Of a stretch of DNA of 64,000 bases, positions 47,570 to 59,234 are shown piece by piece. The stretch spans positions 56,284,919-56,348,918 of the forward strand of contig NC_092875.1 of assembly GCF_028372415.1 (NCBI RefSeq). Direction: 5' to 3'. Under the pieces are notes generated by a model that was not told the origin of the DNA, made no database searches, and saw nothing but the letters and a program-made list of their open reading frames with translations. The first letter of the stretch is position 1, and each line of letters starts with the position of its first letter. Made by a program: the position numbers and the translations under genes. Source of the DNA: Notamacropus eugenii. Taxonomy: Eukaryota; Chordata; Mammalia; Diprotodontia; Macropodidae.

Positions 47570-47740
47570 TGTGACAGAGAGAACACTATATTTGGACTCA
47601 GAAGACTCAAGTTTAAATCTAAGATCTACCACTTTTGTTATTTTAGACAAGTCCCTTCCACTTCTGGGACCTCAGTTTCCTCATATGTAAAATGATGTTG
47701 GACTAGATGGTCTCTAAGGCACTTTTTAGCTCCCACATAC
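47570..47740 (+). repeat. MIR-type SINE upstream of OR-C
   Basis: 'tatttggactcagaagactc', 'tagacaagtcccttccactt', 'gggacctcagtttcctcata' and 'ttggactagatggtctctaa' in order. Confidence 0.85.
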
Positions 47741-47859
47741 TTGGAAAATCTATAAACATACTTAGAACTCAAGTAATTTATAGTGAAACTATAAAAGCTT
47801 TCCTCGGGAGTAAAATTCCTTTAAGGTCAAAATACATTGAGTCAAACATTAAAAAATAC

Positions 47860-48870
47860 AAACTACAAAATGATGGAAGAAAGTGGAGAAGAACATTTAT
47901 CCCAATTATGAAAAGGAGGCGATCAACAATTCAATAAAGAAATAAGGGGAATCAAATAGATGTTCTTTCTCATATGAAAGAAAAAAATCCTTAAAATAAA
48001 AAATGTAATTCAAAAGAAAAAGCCAGTGAATTGGGAAATATAATAATAGAAGCTGTGGCAGATAATAACTTGACATCCAAAATATATAAGGAATCAGTAT
48101 TTTAAAAAAATCACAGTGGTAATTATCTCAATAAAATACTTGAACAATTTTCAAAAAATGAATACAAATTGTTTAAAATTAAATATTATTTTATATTGAG
48201 ATCTGTTTTCTCTCCTTGTCACCAACCTGCCTCAATTGAGAAAGCAAGAAAAGCAAAATCTCTTTCACAAATGTGTACTCTAACAGAACAAATTCTTCAA
48301 ATTCCTAATAATTGTTTGAAAATGCTCAATTTCACCAATAATTAGAAAGATACAAATTAACACAACTTTCAGGTACTATTCTGAATTCATGAAATTTGTA
48401 GAAAATAACCAAAGTTCAATACTGATAAGTGAACAGGAATAGGACATATATTCATTCTTTGCAAATGAAATTGCAAAGTTCTAAACCATTTTTGTAACAA
48501 TAATCTAGAATTACATAAAAATGATCTAAAATTATATTTTGAGGAATAGATTTTGAGAGTATTAAAAACTGATTTGAAGATTTTCATAGCTTCATTAAGT
48601 ATAAATGTGAAAATAAAAATATTGAAATACGCTTATAATAGGATAATAGTTAAAATCTGATATTTTTTGTTATGAAATACTATAATGCAATTAAGAAATA
48701 ATGCAAAGGACTACAGCATGACTTTCATCAAATAATGCAAGGTAAAAAAAAGAGCTATGTGGATGGAGAACACTAGTTATGATCATATAAAAAGCAAAGT
48801 GAATGGCAATGAATGAAATTCTGATGAGGAATTAGAGAAAGTGATGAAAGCTACGATAAGATTTTATACA
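47860..48870 (+). mobile_element. Worn L1 distal ORF2/3' fragment
   Basis: 'aatttcaccaataattagaa' followed by 'gatacaaattaacacaac', and 'gaaatactataatgcaatta', correspond to the antique L1 distal ORF2. Roughly 140 bases at 48160-48300 look like an antisense L1 3' end inside it. Poorly preserved. Confidence 0.5.
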
Positions 48871-49500
48871 TTGAAAATTATTCATCTAAATGTAAGTAGT
48901 TGCTAAATGAGTTTCAGTGATTTTATTGATATTCAATATTCTTTTAAATAAAATATTTACTATATTTTAAAAAGAAGATATGTAATCAGAACAAAATTTA
49001 CTCAGCTGGAAATGGATCTCAATTATGGGAGGGGGTGACAGTGATATGTCAGAAGAATCAGAGATGGGAAGTCTGTTCAGCAGAAAGGATAGTCAGAAAT
49101 GAGGGATAACAAGAAAGCAAAAGAACATCTGAGTCTACATGATTCCTTGACCCAAAGAAAAACAAAGGCAGAGGTCAGAGAAAGATGGTGAGTTTAAGAT
49201 TCTGAAGTCAGCATTAGTATTGTTTCATTGGAGGATCCAGAGAGATTAATCAAAGTTAACATGGTCTAAATTGATGCCCACACCCAAAAACAAAGCAACC
49301 AAAAGCTTGAACTTACACAAGAAAAGTATTTTGAAAAGTAAAATTCCATACATTTATTCTACCAGAATTTTTTAAAAGACAGAAAAATTAATTTGTGCTG
49401 TTACAAGAAAGCATATTTTGGCTCAATGCAAAGAAGAATCTCCTAAAAATCAGATCTATATTGAAAATAAAATGGAATGCTTTAGATCAGTGAGTTTTCC
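48871..49500. other. No recognised feature
   Basis: A/T-rich. Nothing recognised. Confidence 0.5.
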
Positions 49501-49519
49501 ATTACTCAATTTCTTCCAG

Positions 49520-49660
49520 CAAGGATTAAATCATCACTTGTCCATGTTATCATCATTCGTTCATGGTTTGAAACCTTGGTGTTCTCATTCAATACTTTTT
49601 CTCCCTTATTCCCTACTTTCAATATCAGATGCTAAATCCTATTGAATTTATGTCCAACAT
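49520..49660 (+). mobile_element. L2 fragment, left part
   Basis: 'gtttgaaaccttggtgttct' and 'actttttctcccttattccc' are L2 ORF text. It breaks at 49660 and continues at 50421. Confidence 0.65.
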
Positions 49661-50420
49661 TGTAAAAGCAAGCAGTCCAACGTATACAGGAGGGCCTGCT
49701 ATCATAAGTTCTTTGGTCTGCTTTTCTAAAAGGAAAGGCATGTTGAGGGGGTCAACAATTAAGCACATATATCATTCACTTAGTTCAAGGGGAAAAGTCA
49801 CCACCCTGACTTTCAGAGAAAATTCAGAGACATTAAAATCAACAGACAGGGCTTCCAACTTCCTGACAGTAAGCAATAAATACACCATAAATCAACAGAC
49901 AGATAACTGTCTGACCATACATACATACACAGTTACCCCAGAGAGAAGCACCAACATCTGGGTTTTCAAAGCAGGGGTGGGGAGGTGAGGGGAGGCGGGA
50001 GGGGCTGCGTAGCAGCTTCCCAGAGTCTCGCCTGGCACACAAATCTTCTTCCAAAAACTAAGGCCCAAAGTAAAACCTTACCTCAGAGAATTTATGCACT
50101 TTTCAGAGCCATAGGGCATTACAACCCTTGAGAGCCAGTGCCTCATTAGAAACTTAACAAAAGATGCAGGCCTTCCTAACAAATCTTCCCTAATCAAACT
50201 CCCCCTAATGGACAGGCCACTAATGGGTGGGGAAGATCTTAAATCACATTAAAATAATTAACGATACAAATATATATATATATGTATATATATATATATG
50301 CATATACTGTTTTTAGTTAAAGACTCTTGATTGATTCAATCAAAGGCAAGATTCAATAAGAGGCACTTTATTATACTAAAACAAAAACAGCAAAAGAATT
50401 CTCCTTTACTTGCCATTAGA
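49661..50420 (-). mobile_element. LTR fossil, copy 2, solo, inside L2
   Basis: The longest copy of the family, about 760 bases, on the minus strand. L2 text runs up to it and resumes after it. The five bases aacat (49656-49660) and aactt (50421-50425) are probable worn target duplications. A (TA)n stretch lies at 50272-50306. No internal viral region is present, so it is a solo LTR. Looks old. Confidence 0.75.
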
Positions 50421-50705
50421 AACTTATATCTGACATTCTTCCCTCTCTATTCCCATTGTCATAATCTTAGAACAAATCCTCACTATCCCCAGAGAGTGTA
50501 TTGTAGTCTCCTCTTAATGGTCCTCAATAAATCTATGGAAATTCACACTTTACCCCAATCTTGCCTTCACCTATCTGCTTAATGAATTGTTCCTCCCCTA
50601 TTCAAAAACCTTCAATGTCTCTTATCAAATAAAAGATATATTTCTTTGAATGATATTTAAGACTTTCTATAATTTGGTGAAATCCTACCTTCTTCATTTC
50701 AACAG
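50421..50705 (+). mobile_element. L2 fragment, right part
   Basis: 'cattcttccctctctattcc', 'caaaaaccttcaatgtctct' and 'attttaagactttc'-like text continue the L2 from 49520. Confidence 0.65.
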
Positions 50706-51220
50706 ATGTGAGACTTGGAGCTCAGATATCATAAAGACATTGATACAAAATACAAAAGATAGTAATTGCCTGAATTGGAGGGGCTACTTCAATCAAATTT
50801 TCTTTTCTCCACACATGAAAAACAGGGCACACCACATTGGACACACATCAAGACATTAGGGTGACAGGATCTAACTACAAGATATTAAATGAGTGGAGAT
50901 CCTCAATAGGTCAGGCCTTATAAAATAATATTTTCTCCCAGGTTTCCTGAAGCTACCACTTCAGTGAAAATTACTCAACACACTAAGGAACAGATATGTA
51001 AAAGACAACTAGAAAACAATAGGGTTTCCTTTCAGGGTTCTAAAGTTAATGCTAGTCTTCAAAGCTGGCATAATAGGCTCTGCTGCCAATTCACTGAAAT
51101 AGCAACAATTTCAATGAAAAAGCAATTTGCTCATCTGAAATTTGTCACATGTCATACTCCTGGCATAAGTTTAGTACCATTACCAGGGATCAGAGTTCCC
51201 ATTAATATACACTCAGCATT
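50706..51220. other. No recognised feature
   Basis: Open frames at 50650-50859 and 50964-51224 have no recognisable motif. Confidence 0.5.
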
Positions 51221-51224
51221 TTAG

Positions 51225-51365
51225 AAATGGAAGGACTTCAGACATTATCCAGTTAAGTCCCTACCCAGACTGGAAGTTGCCTATACTACACCCATTAACG
51301 TTCTTTAGAAAACATCCAGTTGAAGATGTCTCACGGTAGAGAATGAATGATGTCACAAGGTAGGA
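51225..51365 (-). mobile_element. CR1/L3 3' end
   Basis: 'gaaggacttcagacattatc', 'aagtccctacccagactgga' and 'atgatgtcacaaggtaggac' follow the antisense CR1/L3 3' end. Confidence 0.55.
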
Positions 51366-51496
51366 CAACTACAGAAAATTTTTATTCACATCTAAGTGAA
51401 ATTTAACAATTTTAAGCTTCTTATCTTGTTCCGTTTTTGTCCTTTGAAGTCAAACACAAATGTCTACTTCCTCCCTTGAGTAATTCTCTAGAGATA

Positions 51497-51525
51497 TTTG
51501 TATGTAAATAATTTTTACATACAAA
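51497..51525. repeat. Perfect 12-bp hairpin
   Basis: tttgtatgtaaa and its exact reverse complement tttacatacaaa are separated by five bases (taatt). The setting is A/T-rich and no function is inferred. Confidence 0.9.
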
Positions 51526-52025
51526 GGCTATGACTTATGTTTTTACCTGAATTCCTCCTATAGATATGGCTTCTCTATCCATATTGCAAGAGTCTTTTGA
51601 AATAAATATTTTTTGACCATAATAAAAGTATGCCTTATCTGGTTATAGCCAATAACTCACACAGATGTTTCTCCTTGAATAAAGACACATTTTAAAAATT
51701 AAAAATAGAAATATTATTGCATTCTGAGTATGTATGAAATATGAGAAAGATATGTTGATATGCTCTGTGTATTTTAAATTTTATTACTTATCCACTGTTT
51801 AATTAATTGTTTATCCACTCAGCTTTTCATCATTTCAAATAGGTGAGAGTAGGTTATCAAAATCAGGAGAACTGAATATAGTTTCTGTCACATTTTATCC
51901 CATTGAAAAAAACTCAGGAGAAATAATTCATCAGAGATTGGTTCTTGACTGATGCTTTTTGGGAGTCCAGAATCTCATAAAACTGCCTTCTGGGACACAG
52001 AGGGGTTAAGATCTACATTGATAGA
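51526..52025. other. No recognised feature
   Basis: A/T-rich. No gene or repeat recognised. Confidence 0.5.
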
Positions 52026-52029
52026 AGAA

Positions 52030-52255
52030 AATACTTATAATATCCTGGATCTGAACAACAATAATTCAAATTTTTCTAGTGGTTTAAGGTCTTTAAGTAT
52101 TTTTGTCACCAACCTAAGTTGGAAGTATGAAGTATGACAATTTTTGCCCTTATTTTGTGGATGAAGAAAATTAGACCAAGAATTTAAATGACTTGCTTGG
52201 TGCTGAACAGATAGTATATTTAAGAAAGTTTGCTCAAAATCTAGTTCTTATAAAG
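52030..52255 (-). repeat. MIR fragment
   Basis: 'ttattttgtggatgaagaaa', 'aaatgacttgcttggtgctg' and 'caaaatctagttcttataaa' in reverse order. Confidence 0.65.
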
Positions 52256-52269
52256 ATTGTCATTTTTAT

Positions 52270-52555
52270 TGATGCCTTTAAAAATCACATTTATTTCATA
52301 ACATATCATTCTTCTCTCCTCAAGAACAAATCATACTTCAAAGGAAAGATTTAAAAAGAAAAAAAATGATATTTCATCAAAACTAGCCAAATACATTGAC
52401 TGGGTCTGACAATGTGTTTACTATGGTCCACAGTCCCTCACTTCTTCAGTGAAATGCATTGTGTATATTTTCTCACTTTTTCTCTGGAGACAGGATTGCT
52501 CAGTATTATTACATAGCATACAGTTTCACTAATTTTTTTTTTCAAATCCAGCTCT
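52270..52555 (+). repeat. Dispersed repeat, family unknown (copy 1)
   Basis: Resembles 55410-55625. Ordered matches include 'actagccaaatacattgact' versus 'gactgaccaatattttgaaa', 'ggtccacagtccctcacttc' versus 'ttcacagtcttagccctaca', then a T-rich part. Possibly a LINE 3' end. Confidence 0.4.
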
Positions 52556-53125
52556 TACAACTCTAGGACCAATGCTATTTTTACTCATCCAGGCTGAATT
52601 ACTATGCAAAAATTGTGATTCTATGTGGAATGTGAAAAGTGAGTAGACCAAGTTAAATGAAGATAGATGAGAGATTTTTAGAGGGAAAAATCACTTCTTT
52701 TTGAAACACTAGGGAATTTTCCATTGAGAAAGCTGTCACCAAAGTAGGCTTTGAAGAAGGAGTATTTGATTTTGGAAAAGTACTTTCAAGTAATAGGTGA
52801 TGACATGTGAAAGACAGAAATAGTTACCTATCTCTGTCTATCTGTCAGAGATAGCACATTATGAGACCAGGGAATGGCAAGTAATTCAGCTTATCAGAGG
52901 AGTAATGTGAAGGAAGTATTAACAATCACTCACCAAGAACTCTTAGCAAACAATTTAAGGCTTAGGCTTAAGGTTTAGCATATGGAGACAGATTATGGAA
53001 AAAAATAAGGTTAAGGAAAGATGTCCAGCATTCACAAAGTTCAGTAGAAATCTAACCTTGATTTCCAGCAATGAGCAAGATATTAAAAGCTGTAAATAAG
53101 ATGGAAGGAATACTAGAATCCACAG
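52556..53125. other. No recognised feature
   Basis: Possible traces of reverse L2 at 52720-52800, too weak to call. Confidence 0.45.
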
Positions 53126-53129
53126 AACC

Positions 53130-53290
53130 AAAGGTATGATAGGATGTAATGTATTGGAAGGAACACAGGATTTTGGAGTTAGAAAATTTGAATGAAAATT
53201 CAAGTTTTAACACCTACTATGTGTGTCTTCTCCTGTCAGATTGCATTTTTTTTTCTGAAAAATGAAGCTATTAGGAGTGACATAAGGAAG
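53130..53290 (+). repeat. Worn MIR-type SINE
   Basis: 'acaggattttggagttagaa' then a degenerate CORE and 'ctgaaaaatgaagctatta'. Confidence 0.5.
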
Positions 53291-53469
53291 TTTTCCTCTC
53301 ATTTTGAGAGTAAGGAAGAGACAGAGAAGGGATGAGTGCTAAAGAGGATTACCAGAGATATACAATGAAAAGTGAACATTGTTGAAATGGGGAAGGGGGA
53401 AAGGATACAATGAGCACAGTTGTAATAATAACACCCTGGTTAGCTCTAGTCTAGAATATACTCTCCCAC

Positions 53470-53545
53470 ATATCAATGTCCTTTCTAAAATATGCTCCCC
53501 AGAACCGTACACAGAACTTCAGATATGGACTGGCTATAGCACAGG
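53470..53545 (-). mobile_element. CR1/L3 scrap
   Basis: 'ccccagaaccgtacacagaa' and 'cttcagatatggactggcta' match antisense CR1/L3 text. Confidence 0.45.
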
Positions 53546-53549
53546 TTTG

Positions 53550-53705
53550 GAGTTAAGTGTCTCTGATCAGCATTCACTGCATTTGCTTCCTGTGTCATCA
53601 CAGGTAAGTCATTTCACCTTTTCTAGCTTCAGTTTCCTCAGTTTCCATTAAGTGATTTCTATGACCCCTGTTGCCTCTGACATCCTTTGTTCCTAAGTCC
53701 CATAT
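53550..53705 (+). repeat. MIR-type SINE
   Basis: 'acaggtaagtcatttcacct', 'ctagcttcagtttcctcagt' and 'tctatgacccctgttgcctc'. Confidence 0.65.
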
Positions 53706-54895
53706 TCAGGGCTGAAGCAAGGAACTAGGACCCATCCAAAGAACTGTGAGTTGTTAGAACTATTAAAAGGAACAGCACTGAGCTCTACCATTATGGACAT
53801 ATGCTGCAACATGTAGTGGGGAGATTGAGAAAGAGGCAACCTTTCCAATGGTGGCTATAGAGGGGCTGCTGATGTCAAACCTTATGGCAGCTTCAGTTGT
53901 TTTCAGAGAATATCTCTGACAGCAGTAAGCTTTTGCTTCTTGGGATGAGTTTAGCTGCATTGGCAGCATCCTTGGGAGACTTCTGACTTTCAAGTGTCTG
54001 TTTCTTTCCCTCAAGACTGAAGTGCTGGGAAGACAGCCAGGATAGCTGTATGTCTTTTCCTTTTTCTAGGACTCCTGCTTGCTACAGCTTCACTTGGATT
54101 CTGGTGTCAGCCTTCCATTGTTAGGCGAGTCTTTCGTAAATGAGGACTTCCTGAGACAAGCAACATCTACATTCATTATAAGACAGCAACTACTTATTAA
54201 CTACTCCATCAACCTTGAGAGATTTGTTGGGAGTCTCAGATTAACAGCTTCCAACACTGATGTTTTATGATCTTGGGCCCTTCTAATCTTGACATGTTTG
54301 GTGCTAAAGATCCTTATAATGCTGATAGTCTCTTATCTAATGTCACTCTCAGTTCTGACATTCTGCTTTAAAGTCCCTCTCATTTGTTTCCTAAGGTCCT
54401 TTTCAGCTTTAACTTTCTATGCTTTAAGTTTCCACTAAGCTCTGACATTCAGTATTCTAAGGGTCCTCCTAAGGTCCATTCAAGTACTGAACTCTATAGT
54501 AAAATGTTCATTCCAAGACAAAATCCCTTGATTAATAATGTTTTGACTATTAAAAAGAAGATCTGTGGAAGTCACAATCCAAACTGACTGTAGAGTGTAT
54601 AGTAGGGAGTATACAAGTTGAGAGTGTAAGGTCAAGCAATCTTTCTTAAGAAACAGCAACCCTAAACTTATCTAAATCTTAATATTTGTATCATTATTTT
54701 AAAATTAATACAGATCTACTTGGTCTATTCTTCATACTAACTGGAAATGAAAAAGGTAATGGAAAGTCCCACTGTAGGGATAGTTATTAACGTTTAAACT
54801 CCCCAAGACTCTCAGAAAAGGAGTGAACTAACCAAATACTAGTTGGGGAAGACAAAACCTCTGAAAAGAAAATTCATGGTTAGGTCAAAGAATGA
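53706..54895. other. No recognised feature
   Basis: Short open frames only. 54290-54480 has several 'ctaaggtcc' and 'ctctgacattc' like blocks in loose repetition, not assigned. Confidence 0.45.
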
Positions 54896-54899
54896 CAGA

Positions 54900-55085
54900 A
54901 TGGAAAGGAGAGGTGTGTTACATTGGAAAGAACACTGACAAGGCTTGGGTTCAAGCACAACCACATCTGATTTTTAATATTTGTCTTATCACCTTCCCTC
55001 CCTGGGCCTGAGCTTTCTCATCTGTCAAATAATGGAGTTTAGACTGAACAGAGTTCAAGGCCCCTCCAACTTTGAATCTATGACC
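54900..55085 (+). repeat. MIR-type SINE
   Basis: 'attggaaagaacactgacaa', 'gcttgggttcaagcacaacc', 'gggcctgagctttctcatct' and 'cccctccaactttgaatcta' in order. Confidence 0.75.
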
Positions 55086-55089
55086 CTTT

Positions 55090-55405
55090 GAACCCATTAC
55101 TATTATTCATCCAAGGATGTATTGGCAAGACTAGGTCATTCTTGGGTCCCTTTCTGGAAATAGAGAAGACTCCCCTGGTAATGATTTTATGTAGAAATAT
55201 GGGAAAGATTGTTTTATCCAGAAATAAAGAGTTCAGAACTCTATCTGATTTATGGTTCACTAAGAGTACTTTATCTTTCTTCACAAGAATTCACATGAAT
55301 TTCTTTTCTAGTAACATCTCCCAAGTCTCTCAAGTCACTTGCCCAATCATTTTCAGAATTTTTTCGTGCCTCCCATTTAGTGATTTTTAAATTCCTTTTC
55401 ATAAT
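55090..55405. other. No recognised feature
   Basis: Overlapping short open frames on both strands without family motifs. Confidence 0.45.
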
Positions 55406-55409
55406 ATCT

Positions 55410-55625
55410 ACTGCTGTTTGTGTCATCTATATTTATCTCCCACATTCCTTCCCTTTCTAGAGAGCCCTTGTAATAAAGAATAGGGAAAATAGTTCATCAG
55501 ACTGACCAATATTTTGAAAACATCTGATGTGATATGTAGTGTTTCACAGTCTTAGCCCTACACCTATACAAAGAAGTGAGGAGCAAGGCAGATCTTTATT
55601 TTACATTCAGTCAGTTCTTTAAGTC
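55410..55625 (+). repeat. Dispersed repeat, family unknown (copy 2)
   Basis: Counterpart of 52270-52555. 'cacattccttccctttctag', 'aacatctgatgtgatatgta', 'gtgtttcacagtcttagccc' and 'agaagtgaggagcaa' appear in the order I associate with a marsupial LINE-like 3' region. Confidence 0.4.
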
Positions 55626-55980
55626 ATATGTCCTTGCCTTTTTGAGAGCTGAAAGTACCATCAATCACATAAAATTGATCAGAATATCTAGTTCACCTCC
55701 TGAATATGCCATATAATACCAAGCAGCTTTATACCAATACTTATAGGACTTGGGACATAGTAAAACTCAATAAAGTTTGTTTATTTTGATACATCAATAT
55801 CTTCAGTTGTCTTATAAAATATTCTGAAGGAAAGTTTACATTATGGATAACTAGTAAAAGTTATGGAAGATAGAAAGGGAGAGAGGGGAGGTAGATATAA
55901 ATCAAAGACCAATAGTCTCTCAGATCTAGGTCAATTATCCAAATGCCCATCTGATGCAATAATGTCTTCCAATAACATGC
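55626..55980. other. No recognised feature
   Basis: Only an L2-terminus-like 'aaactcaataaagtttgttt' at 55760 stands out. Confidence 0.4.
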
Positions 55981-55984
55981 CTGA

Positions 55985-56050
55985 TAAGTGTATAATCATC
56001 CTTTCTTTGAAGTCCTACAGCAGCAAAGAACTCCCTACCTCCTAAGGTCA
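55985..56050 (-). mobile_element. CR1/L3 3'-end scrap
   Basis: 'ttctttgaagtcctacagca' and 'actccctacctcctaaggtc'. Confidence 0.5.
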
Positions 56051-56120
56051 CTCTTTCATAAATTCATAGATTTTTAGATCTTGAAGGAATCTCAAGGACC
56101 AGCCACCTAGCCTTATCTTA

Positions 56121-56167
56121 GAGAGAGTGAGAGAGAGAGAGACATAGACAGAGACAGAGAGAGAGAC
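56121..56167. repeat. Imperfect (GA)n stretch
   Basis: Interrupted GA run of about 47 bases. Confidence 0.9.
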
Positions 56168-56169
56168 AT

Positions 56170-56895
56170 GGGAGAAGGAAAAAATAGTGAGAAGATAAGA
56201 CAGGGAAGTAATAGACAAGCTGACAAAGGTTAGAAAAAGAAAAATAGAGTGGATCAATGTAATGTGGGAAGATGTTGGCATCAAAATATGGCTAAATGTT
56301 TTACCCAAATTAATTTAAACCTGAGACAATTACTTACACAATACAGTACTGGTTCATAATTAACTTATAAATGTCTTTATGATAGGATGTTATGTGAAGA
56401 GAACCAATGACAGACTATATGCCTATTATACAATGACTAGACAGTCAAATTCAAAGCAGATCATCACTCAGTTGACCACAGGGTAGGGACCTTTTTGACC
56501 ACCAACGTTCTTCACGAGTATCTATCACTCCTAGAAGGTTATCATCTATGTCCATAGAAGACAAACCTCACTGACCAAAATCCTAGACTTGTTAGGAATT
56601 GAAGTGCATGAGGAATTTATATGCTTTTAGTTTGGAACAATAGATAAGAACTTTGGTCGCACTTATGGCTTGAGTTCAAAAAACAAAAAGTGGTCCAGTG
56701 AGGATCACTGAGTAAGAAAAAAAGTAAGGAAATGGAAAAGGTCAGAAGATGTAGGAGAGAATATTATCTTTGGGGAACTGATGCCAAAGGTAGGACTAAG
56801 GGTACAGACAAAAGTCTTCATTCTAGATGTCAAATTCAAGTTTCCATGGAATCTGAGACACTGATGTTGGCTCCATAGCTGGATAAACTTTCTAG
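56170..56895. other. No recognised feature
   Basis: Nothing recognised on either strand. Confidence 0.5.
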
Positions 56896-56899
56896 ATAG

Positions 56900-57010
56900 G
56901 ATTATAAGATGATAGGGTCATGTATTTAGATTTGAAAGACTTCTTAAAATCACCTAGCCTGCCACTATATACAGCTGAGGAAATTGATTTCCAGAAGAGA
57001 CATGGCCAAA
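56900..57010 (-). repeat. MIR fragment
   Basis: 'aaaatcacctagcctgccac' and 'acagctgaggaaattgattt'. Confidence 0.55.
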
Positions 57011-58115
57011 GTGACATAGATGACTGTGCCTGGCACAAACCACTTAATAATTTATTTTTGTTTGATGAGTGGCAAAAACAGGAAAGTATCAGAAATCCTC
57101 TACAGATTTATCCTTCTTTAAGGAACTCAGAAAGTGTTTCTTCTGCAAATGAATTACGTACAGGGTAGTGAAGAGCAGACTAAGCATCAGACTCTTTCCA
57201 GGAGTTAAGGCAGCGCTACCTGAATGCTTTACCCGGTATGGCTAATATGGAAGTCAATGGCCTGAATTCACCCAATGAAACAAAATTCTACCATTGAAAG
57301 GGTATTAAAATATAGATGGATTATAAGAACATGGAAATCCTTTGAACACCTAATACCAAAATGGATGCATCCTTAGAATGGAGGGTCTAACCTGCCTCAC
57401 TCCAACAACATGATTTTACAAGTAGTGACACTGAGATCAGGTGAAGAAGAAAAATGACAAAGCTAGGACTAAAACCCTGATCTTCCAGTTTAGTCTGTTG
57501 CAACACACAGCAACCATGAGGTCTATCAGTAACATGCATAAGTAATTTTGAATTCTTTTATCCAGGACCCCTGAGAATTCCTGCTCACTGCCATTGCTTG
57601 CACCTCAATTCAAATGTTCAGCCTTTCCCAAGCCATGTATAATGATAGTTTGTGTCTTATCCATTATCACAACTTTCTCCTCGACAGCTTAGCTAGAAAT
57701 TCCAATCCTCCTTCCCCCAACCTCCTATCTTCTTTTTCTGTTAGCATATAGGAAATAGACAGTGACCTCATTAACTTTTATAGGGGATAAAATCTTTCTT
57801 TGACTCTTCTCTCCTCTAGCTCTGTGTGTAATTCAGCTCTCTGGCCTATTAGACCTCTCCCAGCTTTGGAGTCAGAATACTGTGTGATAAGATCTAAGAT
57901 CCTGGATTCCGTCTTTGGGAACAGGGTATGAGCCCCTCTGTCCTTGTTAGACATCACAATAGAAAATTCTTTACGTGCTGTTGCTCAGAGTCTTCCTGGA
58001 TGCTGGGATAGATTTACTCAAGAACATAGACCTGTACTGGAATCTGATCCCTCCTAATGCAATGACAATAACAACAAATTTTAAAAAGTCATTTGTTACC
58101 AAATATTTCTGCAAA
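57011..58115. other. Mostly unrecognised; weak MIR trace at 57400-57490
   Basis: 'gattttacaagtagtgacac' and 'aagctaggactaaaaccctg' may be an antisense MIR. Nothing else recognised. Confidence 0.4.
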
Positions 58116-58119
58116 CATA

Positions 58120-58300
58120 GAAGTATTTAATTCTAGTATGACCTGTGAAATACATAGGGCAGATGCATTCCTATTTCAAGGTGTCAGTGCAAAGAAGGGT
58201 ATTAAATTGCTCAAGATCCTACAGGTAGTCAGTAGGAGGACTGGGACCTAAACTGAGTTTTCTTTACTGTGAATGTAGAGCCCTTTCCACCTGTTCTCCC
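58120..58300 (-). repeat. Worn MIR
   Basis: 'aattgctcaagatcctacag', 'gtagtcagtaggaggactgg' and 'gtgaatgtagagccctttcc'. Confidence 0.55.
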
Positions 58301-58334
58301 AACTTTGAGTCATGATGAACTCTGAATTTTCAGC

Positions 58335-58400
58335 TAGACTCAAAGTTGGATTGGACTGGACCAGACTCTGGACTAGATTGGACTCTGATTTGGATTTTAT
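58335..58400. repeat. Degenerate short tandem repeat (ggactggattgga-like)
   Basis: About five loose repeats of a 'ttggactctggact'-type unit. Confidence 0.6.
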
Positions 58401-58857
58401 TTGGCTTGTCATTTTCCTCCTGGATTTCTGAGGAAGAAAGGGTTATCTTCTGACTTTCCCTTCCTTCCTTTCACCTTCTTTCCCTTTCTCTCATAGTACT
58501 TACTGGTCATCACCAAGAGGCAATGTTTGACTGATCTTGATCTGTCCTGGATTGTTGTGAGGAAAGAAGACACCAGCTCTCTCTTCACTGGAAAAAAGAG
58601 AGATGGCCTCACGCATGAGAACTGATGTCTGAGTGAGGTACAAATAAACTTCATCTTGTCTTGAAATAGATGACTTCCTTGGGGGCTGTGAGAGGTAGGG
58701 GAATATTTGTGATTTCTAGAGTCAGAAAGATTCATCCCCATGGCTCCTCATTACACAAATCATACAATTGTCTTTCCATTCCTGGAGCATCTCAATTCCC
58801 TGTGGGATGACAGAGAACCTTGACAGAAAAATTCCTAACAATGAAAGCTATACAACA

Positions 58858-59025
58858 ATGGAATTGACTGTCTTACAGGGTAGTAGGTTACACAACACTA
58901 GTGATCTTCAATAAGATGTTAGGGAGTTGCTTATTTTGATTACTGTAGAGAGTATTAGTTATTTGAAAGGTGTTTGAACTAGATGTATGCTAAAGTCCCT
59001 TCTAGTTCTAACCATCTATGAACCT
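58858..59025 (+). mobile_element. CR1/L3 3' end
   Basis: 'atggaattgactgtcttaca', 'actagtgatcttcaataaga' and 'aaagtcccttctagttctaa' in sense order. Confidence 0.6.
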
Positions 59026-59234
59026 ATAAATGGACTTCATTGTAAATTAATGAAGCACTCTTTACTCTACATGCTACAAAAGGATAAAGCAACATGTGAC
59101 ATGGATAGTATAAGTGGATTCCTTTCTCCTGGTGATGGTTGATAGATGAAATTCCTTTCAATAAATCATTGAATCAGATATTTCATTTGAACGATATTCA
59201 GTGAATTTTTGACCACTGATATCTTTAAATTTCG

